Below the pieces are notes generated by a model. That model was given only the letters and a program-made list of their open reading frames with translations, was not told the origin of the DNA and did no database searches. This document shows, piece after piece, positions 28,529 through 37,975 of a stretch of 64,000 bases of DNA. The translations under genes were made by a program, and so were the position numbers. This stretch comes from JBEULC01 sp045504435. Lineage in GTDB: Bacteria; Pseudomonadota; Alphaproteobacteria; WRAU01; Hepatincolaceae. Within the stretch, counting starts at the first letter, position 1, and each line of letters begins with the position of its first letter. The stretch is taken from the NCBI GenBank assembly GCA_045504435.1, contig JBEULC010000001.1:744001-808000 (forward strand), in the 5' to 3' direction.

Positions 28529-29461
28529 ATGGCTACTAATCAGCCTTTAAATAATTTAATAAAGCTTTTTTTAGATGCGTTAAAAGTAGAAAGAGGATTA
28601 TCCGAAAATACCTTATCTGCTTATACGGCGGATTTAAAAGATTTTGAGAGCTTTTTGAACAAAAGAAAGCCAATAAGGCAGCTTAATAATGCTCTACCTG
28701 AGGATGTTAGGGATTATATTTTCTTATTAAATTACAAACATTTTAGTGGTAAAACCCAATCCAGAAGGATATCAGCGTTAAAACAATTTTATTCTTTTGT
28801 TTACTTAGAAAAAATTATTACTCTCAATCCTATGGTGGCCATTAAAAATCCTAAAATAGCAAAAACTTTACCTAAGTTCTTATCTGAAGAAGAAGTCAAT
28901 TTATTAATTAATAATGCTAAAAAATATGATAATCCTATGCTTTATACTATGCTTGAGATTATGTATTCAACAGGAGTAAGGGTTTCAGAATTGGTAAGTT
29001 TAAATGTGGCTGCAATTATAGAAAATGGTAATTTTTTATTAATCAAGGGTAAAGGAAACGTAGAGAGAGTAATACCTTTAACTTCCGTGGCTAAAGAAGC
29101 TTTGCAATATTGGCTCAAAGAAAGAGAACGATTTATTAAAAAGCTTACCTCTGCTAATAAGATGTTTGTTTTTCCCTCTAATAAAATTGCAACTTCTCAT
29201 ATAACCCGGGAAAGATTTGCGCAGCTATTAAAAATCTTAGCCCTAAAATGCGGTATTTCTTATCATAAAGTTTCTCCCCATGTAATTAGGCATTGTTTTG
29301 CTTCGCATATTCTTAATAATGGTGGGGATTTAAAATCTATTCAAAATATGTTAGGACATGCAGATATTTCTACCACTGAAATTTATACCCATATTTTAGA
29401 TAGCAAGTTAAAGGAAGCGGTTTTTAATAATCACCCTTTAGCTAATAAGCTAAAGATTTAA
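28529..29461 (+). CDS. xerD: Site-specific tyrosine recombinase XerD
   Basis: A 310-residue tyrosine recombinase with a SAM-like N-terminal core-binding domain (about residues 6-95). The catalytic set is visible: Arg151 (TGVRVSEL), Lys in LIKGKGN (about residue 174), His251 and Arg254 (HVIRH), His277 (LGHADISTT) and Tyr286 (EIYTH). The full length and ENTLSAYTADL start are those of a housekeeping XerD that resolves chromosome dimers at dif with XerC, not an element integrase. The neighbourhood next to aroK is standard for alphaproteobacteria. Confidence 0.95.
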   Translation: MATNQPLNNLIKLFLDALKVERGLSENTLSAYTADLKDFESFLNKRKPIRQLNNALPEDVRDYIFLLNYKHFSGKTQSRRISALKQFYSFVYLEKIITLNPMVAIKNPKIAKTLPKFLSEEEVNLLINNAKKYDNPMLYTMLEIMYSTGVRVSELVSLNVAAIIENGNFLLIKGKGNVERVIPLTSVAKEALQYWLKERERFIKKLTSANKMFVFPSNKIATSHITRERFAQLLKILALKCGISYHKVSPHVIRHCFASHILNNGGDLKSIQNMLGHADISTTEIYTHILDSKLKEAVFNNHPLANKLKI

Positions 29462-29509
29462 ATTATACCTGAGGATAACTTTTTAAGATCCTTCTAATTT
29501 TGATTGATA

Positions 29510-29538
29510 TTGCTTAAATAATCTTTTTCTTATAGTAT
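29510..29538 (+). promoter_or_regulatory. Possible accA promoter
   Basis: TTGCTT (29510-29515), a 17-base spacer and TAGTAT (29533-29538). It would give a leader of about 130 bases before accA. Such boxes arise readily in A+T-rich DNA. Confidence 0.35.
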
Positions 29539-29677
29539 TATTTAATCTTAATAATAAAAATTTATAATAAAGAGAAATTAATGGTTGGGGGCTATTTATT
29601 TCTTCTTTTATTTAATCATATCTAATCACATAAAAACCCATTAAGTAAGGGATTTTTAATAAAAATGAGAAATACAT

Positions 29678-30631
29678 ATGCAATATCTTGAGTTTGAAAG
29701 TAAAATAAAGGTTTTAGAAAGTAAAATAGATGAGTTATCTTCCTCGCGTGATAGAAATTTAGGTTTAGATTTTGAGAAAGAGATACTAAGCCTAAAGGAT
29801 AAATTAGATGATTTACTTGAGAGCACTTACGATAATCTAAGTCCTTGGCAGAAAGTAGCTGTTGCTAGGCATCAAGGGAGACCACATACCTTAGATTATA
29901 TTGAAGGCTTAATTGAGAATTTTATCCCTTTAAAAGGCGATAGATTATTTGGTGAAGATGAGGCGATTACCGGAGGAATAGGCAGATTTTTGAAGCAAAC
30001 TGTAATGGTGATTGGCATCGAAAAAGGTCATGATTTAGAAAGCAATCTAAAGCATAATTTTGGTATGCCTAAACCCGAAGGCTATAGAAAAGCTCAGCGT
30101 TTAATGTTATTAGCTGAGCACATGCGTATTCCAATTATTACTTTTATTGATACTGCAGGTGCATATCCTGGACAAGAAGCGGAGGAAAGGGGCCAAGGCG
30201 AAGCTATTGCTAAAAGTATAGCAGTATGCTTAGAAATTACTACGCCGCTTGTGGTGGTTATTATTGGAGAAGGCGGATCAGGAGGTGCTTTAGCTATGGC
30301 TGCAGGAGATTACGTAATTATGCTTGAGCATGCTATTTATTCAGTAATTTCTCCCGAAGGATGTGCTTCTATTTTATGGCGTGATGATAAAATGGCAGAA
30401 GAAGCAGCAAAAAGCTTATGTTTAACCGCCCAAGACCTGCTAAAATTTAAAATCATCGATAAAATAGTTAAAGAGCCTATTGGAGGCTCACATAGGAATA
30501 AAGCTTTATCTATTAAAAATGTTTCAGATGCTATTGAAAGTATTTTAATATTTTTGCAACAACTGAATCCCTTAGATAGAAAGAAACGTAAAGAACAAAG
30601 ATATTTAGCAATTGGTAAGATACTTAAATAA
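29678..30631 (+). CDS. accA: Acetyl-CoA carboxylase carboxyltransferase subunit alpha
   Basis: A 317-residue AccA of normal length with PWQKVAVARHQGRPHTLDYI, GDRLFGEDEAI, the FIDTAGAYPGQEAEERGQ block and GEGGSGGALA, an oxyanion-hole segment of the crotonase-like fold. With AccD it moves the carboxyl group from biotin to acetyl-CoA, the first step of fatty acid synthesis. accD, accB and accC are not in the window. The N-terminal coiled coil (about residues 3-45) is typical. Confidence 0.96.
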   Translation: MQYLEFESKIKVLESKIDELSSSRDRNLGLDFEKEILSLKDKLDDLLESTYDNLSPWQKVAVARHQGRPHTLDYIEGLIENFIPLKGDRLFGEDEAITGGIGRFLKQTVMVIGIEKGHDLESNLKHNFGMPKPEGYRKAQRLMLLAEHMRIPIITFIDTAGAYPGQEAEERGQGEAIAKSIAVCLEITTPLVVVIIGEGGSGGALAMAAGDYVIMLEHAIYSVISPEGCASILWRDDKMAEEAAKSLCLTAQDLLKFKIIDKIVKEPIGGSHRNKALSIKNVSDAIESILIFLQQLNPLDRKKRKEQRYLAIGKILK

Positions 30632-32540
30632 AATTATTAGTAGTAAATAAAATAAAATTTTCTTAGTTTTCTTTTAAAATTATTGTAGGTAGGGGGAAAT
30701 CGGTATCGTTATGTTTTCATCATATTAAATATAATATTAATATTTCAATAAAACTTGTAGAAAAAAGTCTAATTTAGTTCATTTGAATGTGGTAGAAGGT
30801 TTTTCTTTATTAAAAATATGCTACTTTATTTGATATATAACAAATGTTACCTCATAATTTGGTGAAGATACTTTTCCTAAACGGCTTGATTATTTATCTA
30901 AGTAAAAACCTACAACTGCATAAAACTTTTAAAAATAACCATAACGCTTCCTTTTCAATTTGGGCTAATAAGCCGCAATAAAACAATCTAAAGAGATAGT
31001 TGAAGTAAAATAATTAATAGAGTTTTTATACGATAATAAGGGAGTTCAAACTAGCTTTATTTACCAAATTATTTTATAATGTTTTAACGAAACTTATGGC
31101 ATCTTCCAAGATGCCAAAGCACGTGGAATTGCAATTTCAAAAAATGATAAATTCTCCTTATGATTATTATCTTTAATTGATTACCTAAACTTTAAAGGAA
31201 AAGGTGTGGAAACTCCTTTGAGTAATTAATCAACAAAATTAGGGCTTTTTATAATTATAAGAAGATATAAAAGTTAAGGAAATTCTATAATTTCGCCCAA
31301 TCTGCTATAATTGATTTAACCCGCTATATAGAAATTCTACCCCTAAAAAAATGAAGAACGTTGGCTATTTTAGCACAGTTATCCTATTTTAACCTATAGT
31401 GTCCATTATAAAGATCCATTATAAAGCCTTAGAAAAATCCTGGCAAAACTTATAGCTTCTTATTAGGTAGCTCCTAACTTAGTTTTTAATTGATAATTAA
31501 GGTAAATTAGAATGAAAAAGCCTACTATAAAGTTGTAATTCTTTTATTCTTCCTTATTTAAAATGCTTCCAGAATTTATACCTTATTAAAAATGATTGCT
31601 CATAATAGAGTGGGCAAGAAGCAGTTAAACACCTAAATTTAAAAAATATTAAAATTTTTAAGATAAGATGCGATAAGAATATTATCTGTCCTAGGGATGA
31701 AAAATTACTAAAAAGTCCTACCTTAAATAAGTTATTAGAAAAATTTCAAAGTATTTAAAAGCAATTTATCCATAAGCTATTGGATTTGAATATAGGAGTA
31801 TTATCAAAAATCGAGCCTTAAAACAACTTTAACCGTTAAGGTAGATATTATTAAGTAACTCCATGAAGCTTAGATTTGAATTAATCAGAGAACTTACATT
31901 TTTGATAAATGTAAGTTAGGCCTAGCGAATGAGTCTGTCAAGTAATACTTTGGAACAAAAATCCGATGTAGGCTGCTTTAGCTATTAATTATAAAGTAAA
32001 TTTAATCTTTTTGGCATTAATAGCAAAATCTTGCATAAACAAACAAGTATTGTAGGGGGTGATGGTATGTTTACAGATATATCCCTTGAGCTATTAAGCG
32101 ATTAGATATAACAAGGGTTTAAAGTATACCGTTTTTCTTTTCATACAATTTAACCAGATGTATAAATGCAACTTAAAGACAGGTATCAAGAGGATGACTT
32201 AACTCAAAGCCTAGCAGACTTTTTCCTAGATTTTCTATTGTAAATTCTTTAATTTGTTAATATATCAAAATAATATATTTTACCTTCAAAGCTAATCATA
32301 TTATCTAAGTTGCTAAAGTATAATTATAGGATATTATAGTATGGATATTTTAAGCAAGAGAAAAATATCTTTTTTGAAATGGATAAAAAAATTGTAAGTT
32401 GCTTAAAAATTGAGTTTAGAGAAAGCCTTTATGGTAGTTACAGATAAAATACAGGAGAAAAGCTAGGATTTACTTAGGGTTTACAGATGTTTACACTTTT
32501 TTTAGAAAAAATTGAAAATATGAAAATTGTTAAGATAATT
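30632..32540. other. 1.9-kb gene-free stretch with remnants of reading frames
   Basis: No intact gene. Coding-like scraps on the plus strand include an open run at 31609-31758 (starts SGQEAVKHLNLKNIKIFK, ends at TAA) and a short run near 31093-31160 reading TYGIFQDAKARGIAISKN; both are closed by stops and have no start or ribosome site. A perfect 11-bp hairpin lies at 31891-31917. The stretch probably holds one or more decayed genes that I cannot name. Confidence 0.45.
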
Positions 32541-32625
32541 TGGTGCGGATGGGGAGACTTGAACTCCCACAACTTACGTTACAGGCTTCTAAGACCTGCG
32601 TGTCTACCAATTTCACCACACCCGC
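32541..32625 (-). tRNA. tRNA-Leu (TAG)
   Basis: An 85-base class II tRNA on the minus strand: acceptor GCGGGTG/CATCCGC, anticodon loop CTTAGAA (anticodon TAG, reads CTN codons), a long variable arm, T-loop TTCAAGT, discriminator A and encoded CCA. The last pair of the anticodon stem is T-G. Confidence 0.96.
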
Positions 32626-32703
32626 ATTTATAGTAGAAAAGAAAATATTTTTCTTAGATTATTATCATACTGTAAGCTAAAAATTTTGTAAATAATATTT
32701 TAA

Positions 32704-32755
32704 CTAAAAATAAAAGAACTTTATAAATCTAATTATAAAGTTCTTTTATTTTTAG
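32704..32755 (-). terminator. Strong hairpin terminator after the tsx-like gene
   Basis: A perfect 22-bp stem (32704-32725 with 32734-32755) with an 8-base loop, A/T-rich at its base so that a run of T follows the core on either strand. It sits between the tsx-like stop and tRNA-Leu, both on the minus strand. Confidence 0.8.
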
Positions 32756-32790
32756 AATGCATTACTTATTTTAGATAATACCTATTTGTC

Positions 32791-33639
32791 TTACATTTTG
32801 TATTGTAAAGCCACATAATGAGAAATATCTGAAGAATTAAAATTGCGCATGCCCACGATTCCATCGGCATAAAAGCCCATATGGCTTGTTACCTTAAGGC
32901 CGTAACCTACAGCAAATTTTTTGTGATGTAAATAAAAACCATTAAACCATTGGAGCTCATCACTTGATCTATTGAGGTCTTTTTTTACTTTATTGGCTAA
33001 AAAAGCATAATTAAAGTATCCTTGATAAGCCAAAAAGGTGTTTGGATCAATATTATAAATAGGTTTAAACCAGCTTAATTCTAATTTATAACCATCAAAT
33101 TTACCTTGTGCAGAAGAATTAAAATCCTCAGTTTTATAAAGAGCATATAAGTTTACAGAAAGAAAATAAAATTGAGTACCAAGCCCAATACCATTATGCC
33201 ATAAGCCTTTAATGGGACGACCCTTAGAATCCGTTCCTGCGTTGCCTGCATCTATAACTGTGGCTGCTGAAACATAAAGGCTACCATAAGGTTTATTTTC
33301 TCCCAAAAGATTTGCTATTTTTATTCTTGGCTTAGCTTCCAAAAATAAATTTGATTTCGCATAACTATCATGCTTTTTGCTTTGAGTAACGTCTAATAAA
33401 TCCACATAACCATATAATTCTAATCTACCAGATTTACCTCCAAACTCTATTTCTAAATAGGTATCCTTACCAGTTACAGCAAAGGGATTAGTTTGTTTAT
33501 ATCCTGCCATTAAATTTAAATTAATAAATTTAAAATCTTGAGCTTGAACCTGATGAATACTAAAAAAAATAGCTAAAACAACTAAAAGTGATTTGAAGAG
33601 TTTATGGGGTGTAACGAGTAAATGTTGTTTAAGTAACAT
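32791..33639 (-). CDS. Tsx-like nucleoside-specific outer-membrane channel
   Basis: A 282-residue outer-membrane beta-barrel with a signal peptide ending at VQAQ (about residue 34). It carries the Channel_Tsx pattern: DTYLEIEFGGKSGRLELYGYVDL, EAKPRIKI, WHNGIGLGTQF, SVNLYALYK, FDGYKLELSWFKPI, and a barrel end in HYVALQYKM. Tsx passes nucleosides across the outer membrane. With apt in the same window it points to nucleoside and base salvage from a host. It is a single gene, closed by a strong hairpin. Confidence 0.85.
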   Translation of the reverse strand: MLLKQHLLVTPHKLFKSLLVVLAIFFSIHQVQAQDFKFINLNLMAGYKQTNPFAVTGKDTYLEIEFGGKSGRLELYGYVDLLDVTQSKKHDSYAKSNLFLEAKPRIKIANLLGENKPYGSLYVSAATVIDAGNAGTDSKGRPIKGLWHNGIGLGTQFYFLSVNLYALYKTEDFNSSAQGKFDGYKLELSWFKPIYNIDPNTFLAYQGYFNYAFLANKVKKDLNRSSDELQWFNGFYLHHKKFAVGYGLKVTSHMGFYADGIVGMRNFNSSDISHYVALQYKM

Positions 33640-34505
33640 TTAAATCTCCTTGTTAAATTAAATCTTAATTATAAGCGATACTAAATTTACATAAATAAAC
33701 CGTACAAAAGCACGAGCATAATCTATATAATGTCCGAAACATTTGCATTTATAGTACAAGCTCCACATGGCATCTTTTTGTATCAGAGACATTTTAGCAT
33801 TTAAAAAAAGTAAGTACAGCGTAATAAGTAACATACTTAATGTAGAATTTTGTGAATTTGATAATTAAAGGTGGTATTTAATCTAAAATAAAAAGGAAAA
33901 ATAGCTAGTCACTTAAAATAATAGTAGAGCACTTATTGCTTTAAGCCTTTACTATTATAACAAATTAGTCTAACAATGGATTAGCCGATCATCCACTCTT
34001 TAGTAACAGAAACAAATTAAGTACTACCATAGTTATTTTTGGCCTCTTTAAAGGGTTTTTGCTATGAGTAATAACTTTATTGATTAAAATAATTATATGG
34101 GGTCCTAAAATATTTAAATAAATCAATTGGTTTGCGGCTACTATCAAACTCAACCTTATTTAAACCGTAAGGTAATAAAACCGCTGATTTACGAAATTAT
34201 AAGAATTAATATAAGAATAATTTTTTTATAACAGTTGCATTTTTTATTAATCAAGCCATATAAAGAGGGATTTAAATAATTGAAAATTTTTCAAGAAAAA
34301 TCTGAATTATTGCTATTTATCTAATTTACTAACCACTTAAACCCTTAAAGATTTTTTGTTGAATTATATGCTAAATTTTGCTATTTAATAGTATAATTAA
34401 AATAAATAGATACACATTTTTATAAGCTTTATCATATACTTTCATACCTAAACCCTTAATCTAAAATCATAAATTAACTCATAATTTAAAAGGAAATTTT
34501 GTCAA
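33640..34505. other. 0.87-kb spacer upstream of tig
   Basis: No reading frame is supported. A TATAAT at 34392-34397 is the best -10 candidate for tig but lacks a convincing -35. The tsx-like gene starts divergently at the other end. Confidence 0.4.
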
Positions 34506-35870
34506 ATGGAAATCAAACAAATCAATTACATTGCTCTTGAAAAAACGTATGAGGCTTTTATTGACGCTAAAGAGCTAGAAGAAATTAAGCAAAAAAAGCT
34601 GCAAGAATTTGCTCAAGAAGCTAAGGTGCAAGGATTTAGACCAGGGAAAGCTCCTCTTAATTTAGTGGAAGGACAATATAAAAGCAAAATAATGCCAGAA
34701 GTTATCAATGAGGCTACCACTCAAGCTATAGATAAAATCTATGAAGAAGGTAAACTTTCCACAGTAAGTTCTCCAAAAGTAGATATTTCTGAATTTAGCG
34801 ATAAAGGTTTAACGTTAGTTATAAAATTAGAGCTTTTTCCAGAAGTTAAAGATATAGATTTAGCTAAAATAACCTTACAAAAAACTACTATAGAAGTTTC
34901 TGATAAGGAAATTGATTTATCTTTAAAGCAAATGGCTAATTATTATAAAACTTTTTCTGATATCACTGAAGATAGAGAAACTATGTTAGGGGATACGGTG
35001 GTTATAAATTTTGTGGGCAGAATGGATGGCATTGCTTTTGAAGGCGGTACAGGTAATGATTTTCCGTTAGAGTTAGGTTCTAATATGTTTATCCCAGGTT
35101 TTGAAGAACAATTGGTAGGCAAAAAAGTGGGTGAAAAAGTAATCGTTGATGTACCTTTTCCTACAGATTACCATGCTAAAAATCTAGCAGGTAAAAAATC
35201 AGAATTTACCGTAGAAATTCTTAAAATTCAAGCCGCAAAGCCTTCAAGTATTGATGATGAGTTAGCAAAAAAAGTAGGTTTAAAAGATTTAGATGAATTA
35301 AAAAATAATATTAAAGAGAGATATCAAGAACAAACTGAAGGTTTAGAAAAAAACAATCTAAAAGCAGCTTTAGTACTAGAGTTAAAGAAGACGGAGGATT
35401 TTCAGTTACCTGCCAGTTTAATAAAAGCTGAAAAAAATAATTTATGGAATGAATTTACTCATCAAAAAGCTCATATGCAAACACATGAAAAAAGTGGCGA
35501 TTATAAATCTCATAATCACAACGATGAAGAAATTGCTTTTTACAAAAAAAGTGATGAAGAAATTAAGCAAATCCAGGAAAAACAAGCAGCTGACAGGGTA
35601 AAATTAGGTCTTATTTTAAATCACATTGCTAGACAAGAATCTATTATAGTAAAAGATGAAGATATTAGAGCCGTGTTAGCCAAAGAGGCAGCTATGTATG
35701 GCAAAGATGCTGAAGCTTTAATCGGGCATTATAAAAATGATAAAGCAGCTTTAAAAGCTTTACAAGGCAAAGTTATGGAAGATAAAATCCTAACTTTTAT
35801 CTTAGGAAAAATTAATTATAAAAATAAAAATATTTCTTTTGAGGAATATACGGCAGGCCTTAAAACTTAG
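34506..35870 (+). CDS. tig: Trigger factor (ribosome-associated chaperone, PPIase)
   Basis: A 454-residue trigger factor. The ribosome-binding signature GFRPGKAPLNLVE lies at about residues 39-51, the FKBP-type PPIase domain at about 150-240 (GDTVVINFVGRMDGIAFEGG, FIPGFEEQLVGKKVGE), then the C-terminal chaperone domain. A short His/Lys/Asp-rich segment (THEKSGDYKSHNHNDEE, about residues 322-338) is inserted in the C-terminal arms and is not typical. It is followed by clpP and clpX, the usual tig-clpP-clpX order. Confidence 0.95.
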   Translation: MEIKQINYIALEKTYEAFIDAKELEEIKQKKLQEFAQEAKVQGFRPGKAPLNLVEGQYKSKIMPEVINEATTQAIDKIYEEGKLSTVSSPKVDISEFSDKGLTLVIKLELFPEVKDIDLAKITLQKTTIEVSDKEIDLSLKQMANYYKTFSDITEDRETMLGDTVVINFVGRMDGIAFEGGTGNDFPLELGSNMFIPGFEEQLVGKKVGEKVIVDVPFPTDYHAKNLAGKKSEFTVEILKIQAAKPSSIDDELAKKVGLKDLDELKNNIKERYQEQTEGLEKNNLKAALVLELKKTEDFQLPASLIKAEKNNLWNEFTHQKAHMQTHEKSGDYKSHNHNDEEIAFYKKSDEEIKQIQEKQAADRVKLGLILNHIARQESIIVKDEDIRAVLAKEAAMYGKDAEALIGHYKNDKAALKALQGKVMEDKILTFILGKINYKNKNISFEEYTAGLKT

Positions 35871-35962
35871 TTTTAATATGTTTTAAAATTAATGGTTGCC
35901 TATACTTTGGCTGCCTATAATTTTAGAGAGCGTGGTGAAAAATTGAGATAAAATAATAAAAG

Positions 35963-35993
35963 ATAAGTTTAATTTATTAAAAATTAAACTTAT
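35963..35993 (+). promoter_or_regulatory. Perfect hairpin in the clpP leader
   Basis: A perfect 13-bp stem (35963-35975 with 35981-35993) around loop ATTAA, ending 22 bases before the clpP ATG. It is not followed by a T run, so it may be a leader structure, an mRNA-stability element or an operator rather than a terminator of tig. Confidence 0.45.
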
Positions 35994-36015
35994 ATTAAGT
36001 AGAAGGAATTAAACA

Positions 36016-36627
36016 ATGGAATCTTATTTATCTGGCTTAATTCCAATGGTTGTAGAATCAACGGCCAAAGGCGAAAGAGCTTATGATATTTATTCGCGCT
36101 TATTAAAAGAAAGAATAATATTCTTAACTTCTCCTGTGGATGATCATGTGGCATCTGTAATTAATGCGCAATTGTTATTTTTAGAATCAGAAAATACTAA
36201 AAAAGATATTCATATGTATATTAATTCTCCAGGAGGAGTTATAACTTCTGGCTTATCAATTTATGATACTATGAATTATATTCATTGTGATGTAGCAACT
36301 TATTGTTTAGGGCAGGCTGCATCCATGGGGTCTTTGCTTTTAGCAGCCGGTACTAAAGGAAAAAGATTCATATTGCCTCATGCTAGAGTGATGGTGCATC
36401 AGCCTTCAGGAGGCGCCCGTGGTCAAGCAAGTGATATTGAAATTCATGCTAAGGAAATTTTATATTTAAGATCTTTAATTAATTCTATTTATGCTCGTCA
36501 TACTGCTCAGAAGTTAGAGGTTATTGAAAAAGCATTAGAACGCGATAATTTTATGAGCGCTGAACAAGCCAAGGAATTTGGATTAGTAGATAATATAGTA
36601 AGCTCAAGGAAGATTACAATTCTATGA
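36016..36627 (+). CDS. clpP: ATP-dependent Clp protease proteolytic subunit
   Basis: A 203-residue ClpP with the catalytic triad in place: Ser103 (GQAASMGSL), His128 (MVHQP) and Asp177 (ERDNFMS). INSPGGVITSGL forms the oxyanion-hole strand. It forms the tetradecameric serine protease that pairs with ClpX. GAAGGAA precedes the ATG. The gene ends in TGA, which shows that TGA is used as a stop in this genome. Confidence 0.97.
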   Translation: MESYLSGLIPMVVESTAKGERAYDIYSRLLKERIIFLTSPVDDHVASVINAQLLFLESENTKKDIHMYINSPGGVITSGLSIYDTMNYIHCDVATYCLGQAASMGSLLLAAGTKGKRFILPHARVMVHQPSGGARGQASDIEIHAKEILYLRSLINSIYARHTAQKLEVIEKALERDNFMSAEQAKEFGLVDNIVSSRKITIL

Positions 36628-36664
36628 GAAAAATAAAAAGGTAGATATAAAAAAGAAGGATAGT

Positions 36665-37957
36665 ATGAAAAAAACTAGTAAAAATAGTAGAGAAAGTAAA
36701 AAAATATATTGTTCTTTTTGTGGCAAACAGCAAGCTGAGGTAGCAAAAATCATTCATGGTTTTAATGGTAATATTTGCTCTGAATGCGTGCTAGTTTGTT
36801 CTTCTTTAATTGATGATGAGGGGCTTTTGGAGGGTTATATGGAAGAGATTCAACAAAAAGGCAAAAAGAAAAAAAATAAAAACACCATTGCCATAAGTTC
36901 TCCTGAAGAAATTTTTAACAAATTAAATGAATACGTAATTGGCCAAGATAAGGCAAAAAAGACCTTGGCTGTGGCTGTTTATAATCACTATAAACGTATT
37001 TTATATGTTACTAAAGAAGAAGATCAATATAAAGATGTGGAATTATCTAAATCTAATATTTTGATGATCGGGCCTACAGGGGTAGGTAAAACTCTTTTAG
37101 CTCAAACGTTAGCTAATGTAATTAATGTGCCTTTTGCCATTGTGGATGCTACTTCATTAACCGAAGCGGGTTATGTTGGCGAAGATGTAGAGACCATTAT
37201 ATTAAGGCTTTTGCAAGCAGCAGATTATGATATAGAAAGGGCGCAAAAAGGTATTATTTATATTGATGAAATTGATAAAATCTCACGTAAATCGGATAAT
37301 CCTTCTATTACTCGGGATGTAAGCGGTGAGGGAGTACAACAAGCTTTATTAAAAATTATTGAAGGTACAGTGGCCTATGTTGCCCCCCAAGGCGGTAGAA
37401 AGCACCCTTCCCAAGAATTTATAGCTGTTGATACCACGGATATCTTATTTATTTGTGGCGGAGCCTTTTCAGGATTAGATAAAATTATTTCTAACCGTAC
37501 TTCTCAAAGCTCTATAGGATTTGATGCTCCTATTATGCATAAAGAAGCAGAAAAAGATATAGATATATACGCCAATCTGATAGAGGAAGATCTATTTAAA
37601 TATGGTTTGATACAAGAATTTGTAGGTAGGTTGCCTGTGCTTGTAACTTTAGATAAAATGGATAAGGAAACTATGTATAGAATTTTAAAAGAACCTAAGA
37701 ATGCTATTTCTTTACAATATAAAAAACTCCTTTCATTAGATGGAATAGAGCTTATTTTTACTGATGAAGCTTTAAAGGCTATTTCTATTAAAGTTCTGCA
37801 AAAATCTTTAGGCGCACGTGGTTTAAGGTCTTATATAGAAGGATTGCTAAATGATAGTATGTTTGAATTACCCAGCATTAAAAATACGGTAAAGGAAGTA
37901 GTTATAGATGAAGATGTTGCTAATAAAATAAAAAAACCTATATATATCAGTAAATGA
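36665..37957 (+). CDS. clpX: ATP-dependent Clp protease ATP-binding subunit ClpX
   Basis: A 430-residue AAA+ unfoldase. A four-Cys zinc finger (CSFCGK ... CSECV, about residues 16-40) for substrate and adaptor binding is followed by Walker A GPTGVGKT (about residues 136-143), the pore loop GYVGED, Walker B IIYIDEIDKI and the sensor region RGLRSYIEGLL. It feeds unfolded proteins to ClpP. It starts 37 bases after clpP and ends 18 bases before lon. Confidence 0.97.
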   Translation: MKKTSKNSRESKKIYCSFCGKQQAEVAKIIHGFNGNICSECVLVCSSLIDDEGLLEGYMEEIQQKGKKKKNKNTIAISSPEEIFNKLNEYVIGQDKAKKTLAVAVYNHYKRILYVTKEEDQYKDVELSKSNILMIGPTGVGKTLLAQTLANVINVPFAIVDATSLTEAGYVGEDVETIILRLLQAADYDIERAQKGIIYIDEIDKISRKSDNPSITRDVSGEGVQQALLKIIEGTVAYVAPQGGRKHPSQEFIAVDTTDILFICGGAFSGLDKIISNRTSQSSIGFDAPIMHKEAEKDIDIYANLIEEDLFKYGLIQEFVGRLPVLVTLDKMDKETMYRILKEPKNAISLQYKKLLSLDGIELIFTDEALKAISIKVLQKSLGARGLRSYIEGLLNDSMFELPSIKNTVKEVVIDEDVANKIKKPIYISK

Positions 37958-37975
37958 AGTTAAAAAGGATAAATT

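Noticed and set aside
28529..29461. xerD as the integrase of a mobile element
   Set aside because: Sequence and aroK neighbourhood are those of the housekeeping recombinase; no attachment-site repeats are seen.
31891..31917. Hairpin in the 30.6-32.5 kb desert as a CRISPR repeat or insertion-sequence end
   Set aside because: It occurs once, with no repeated spacer pattern, partner inverted repeat or transposase frame.
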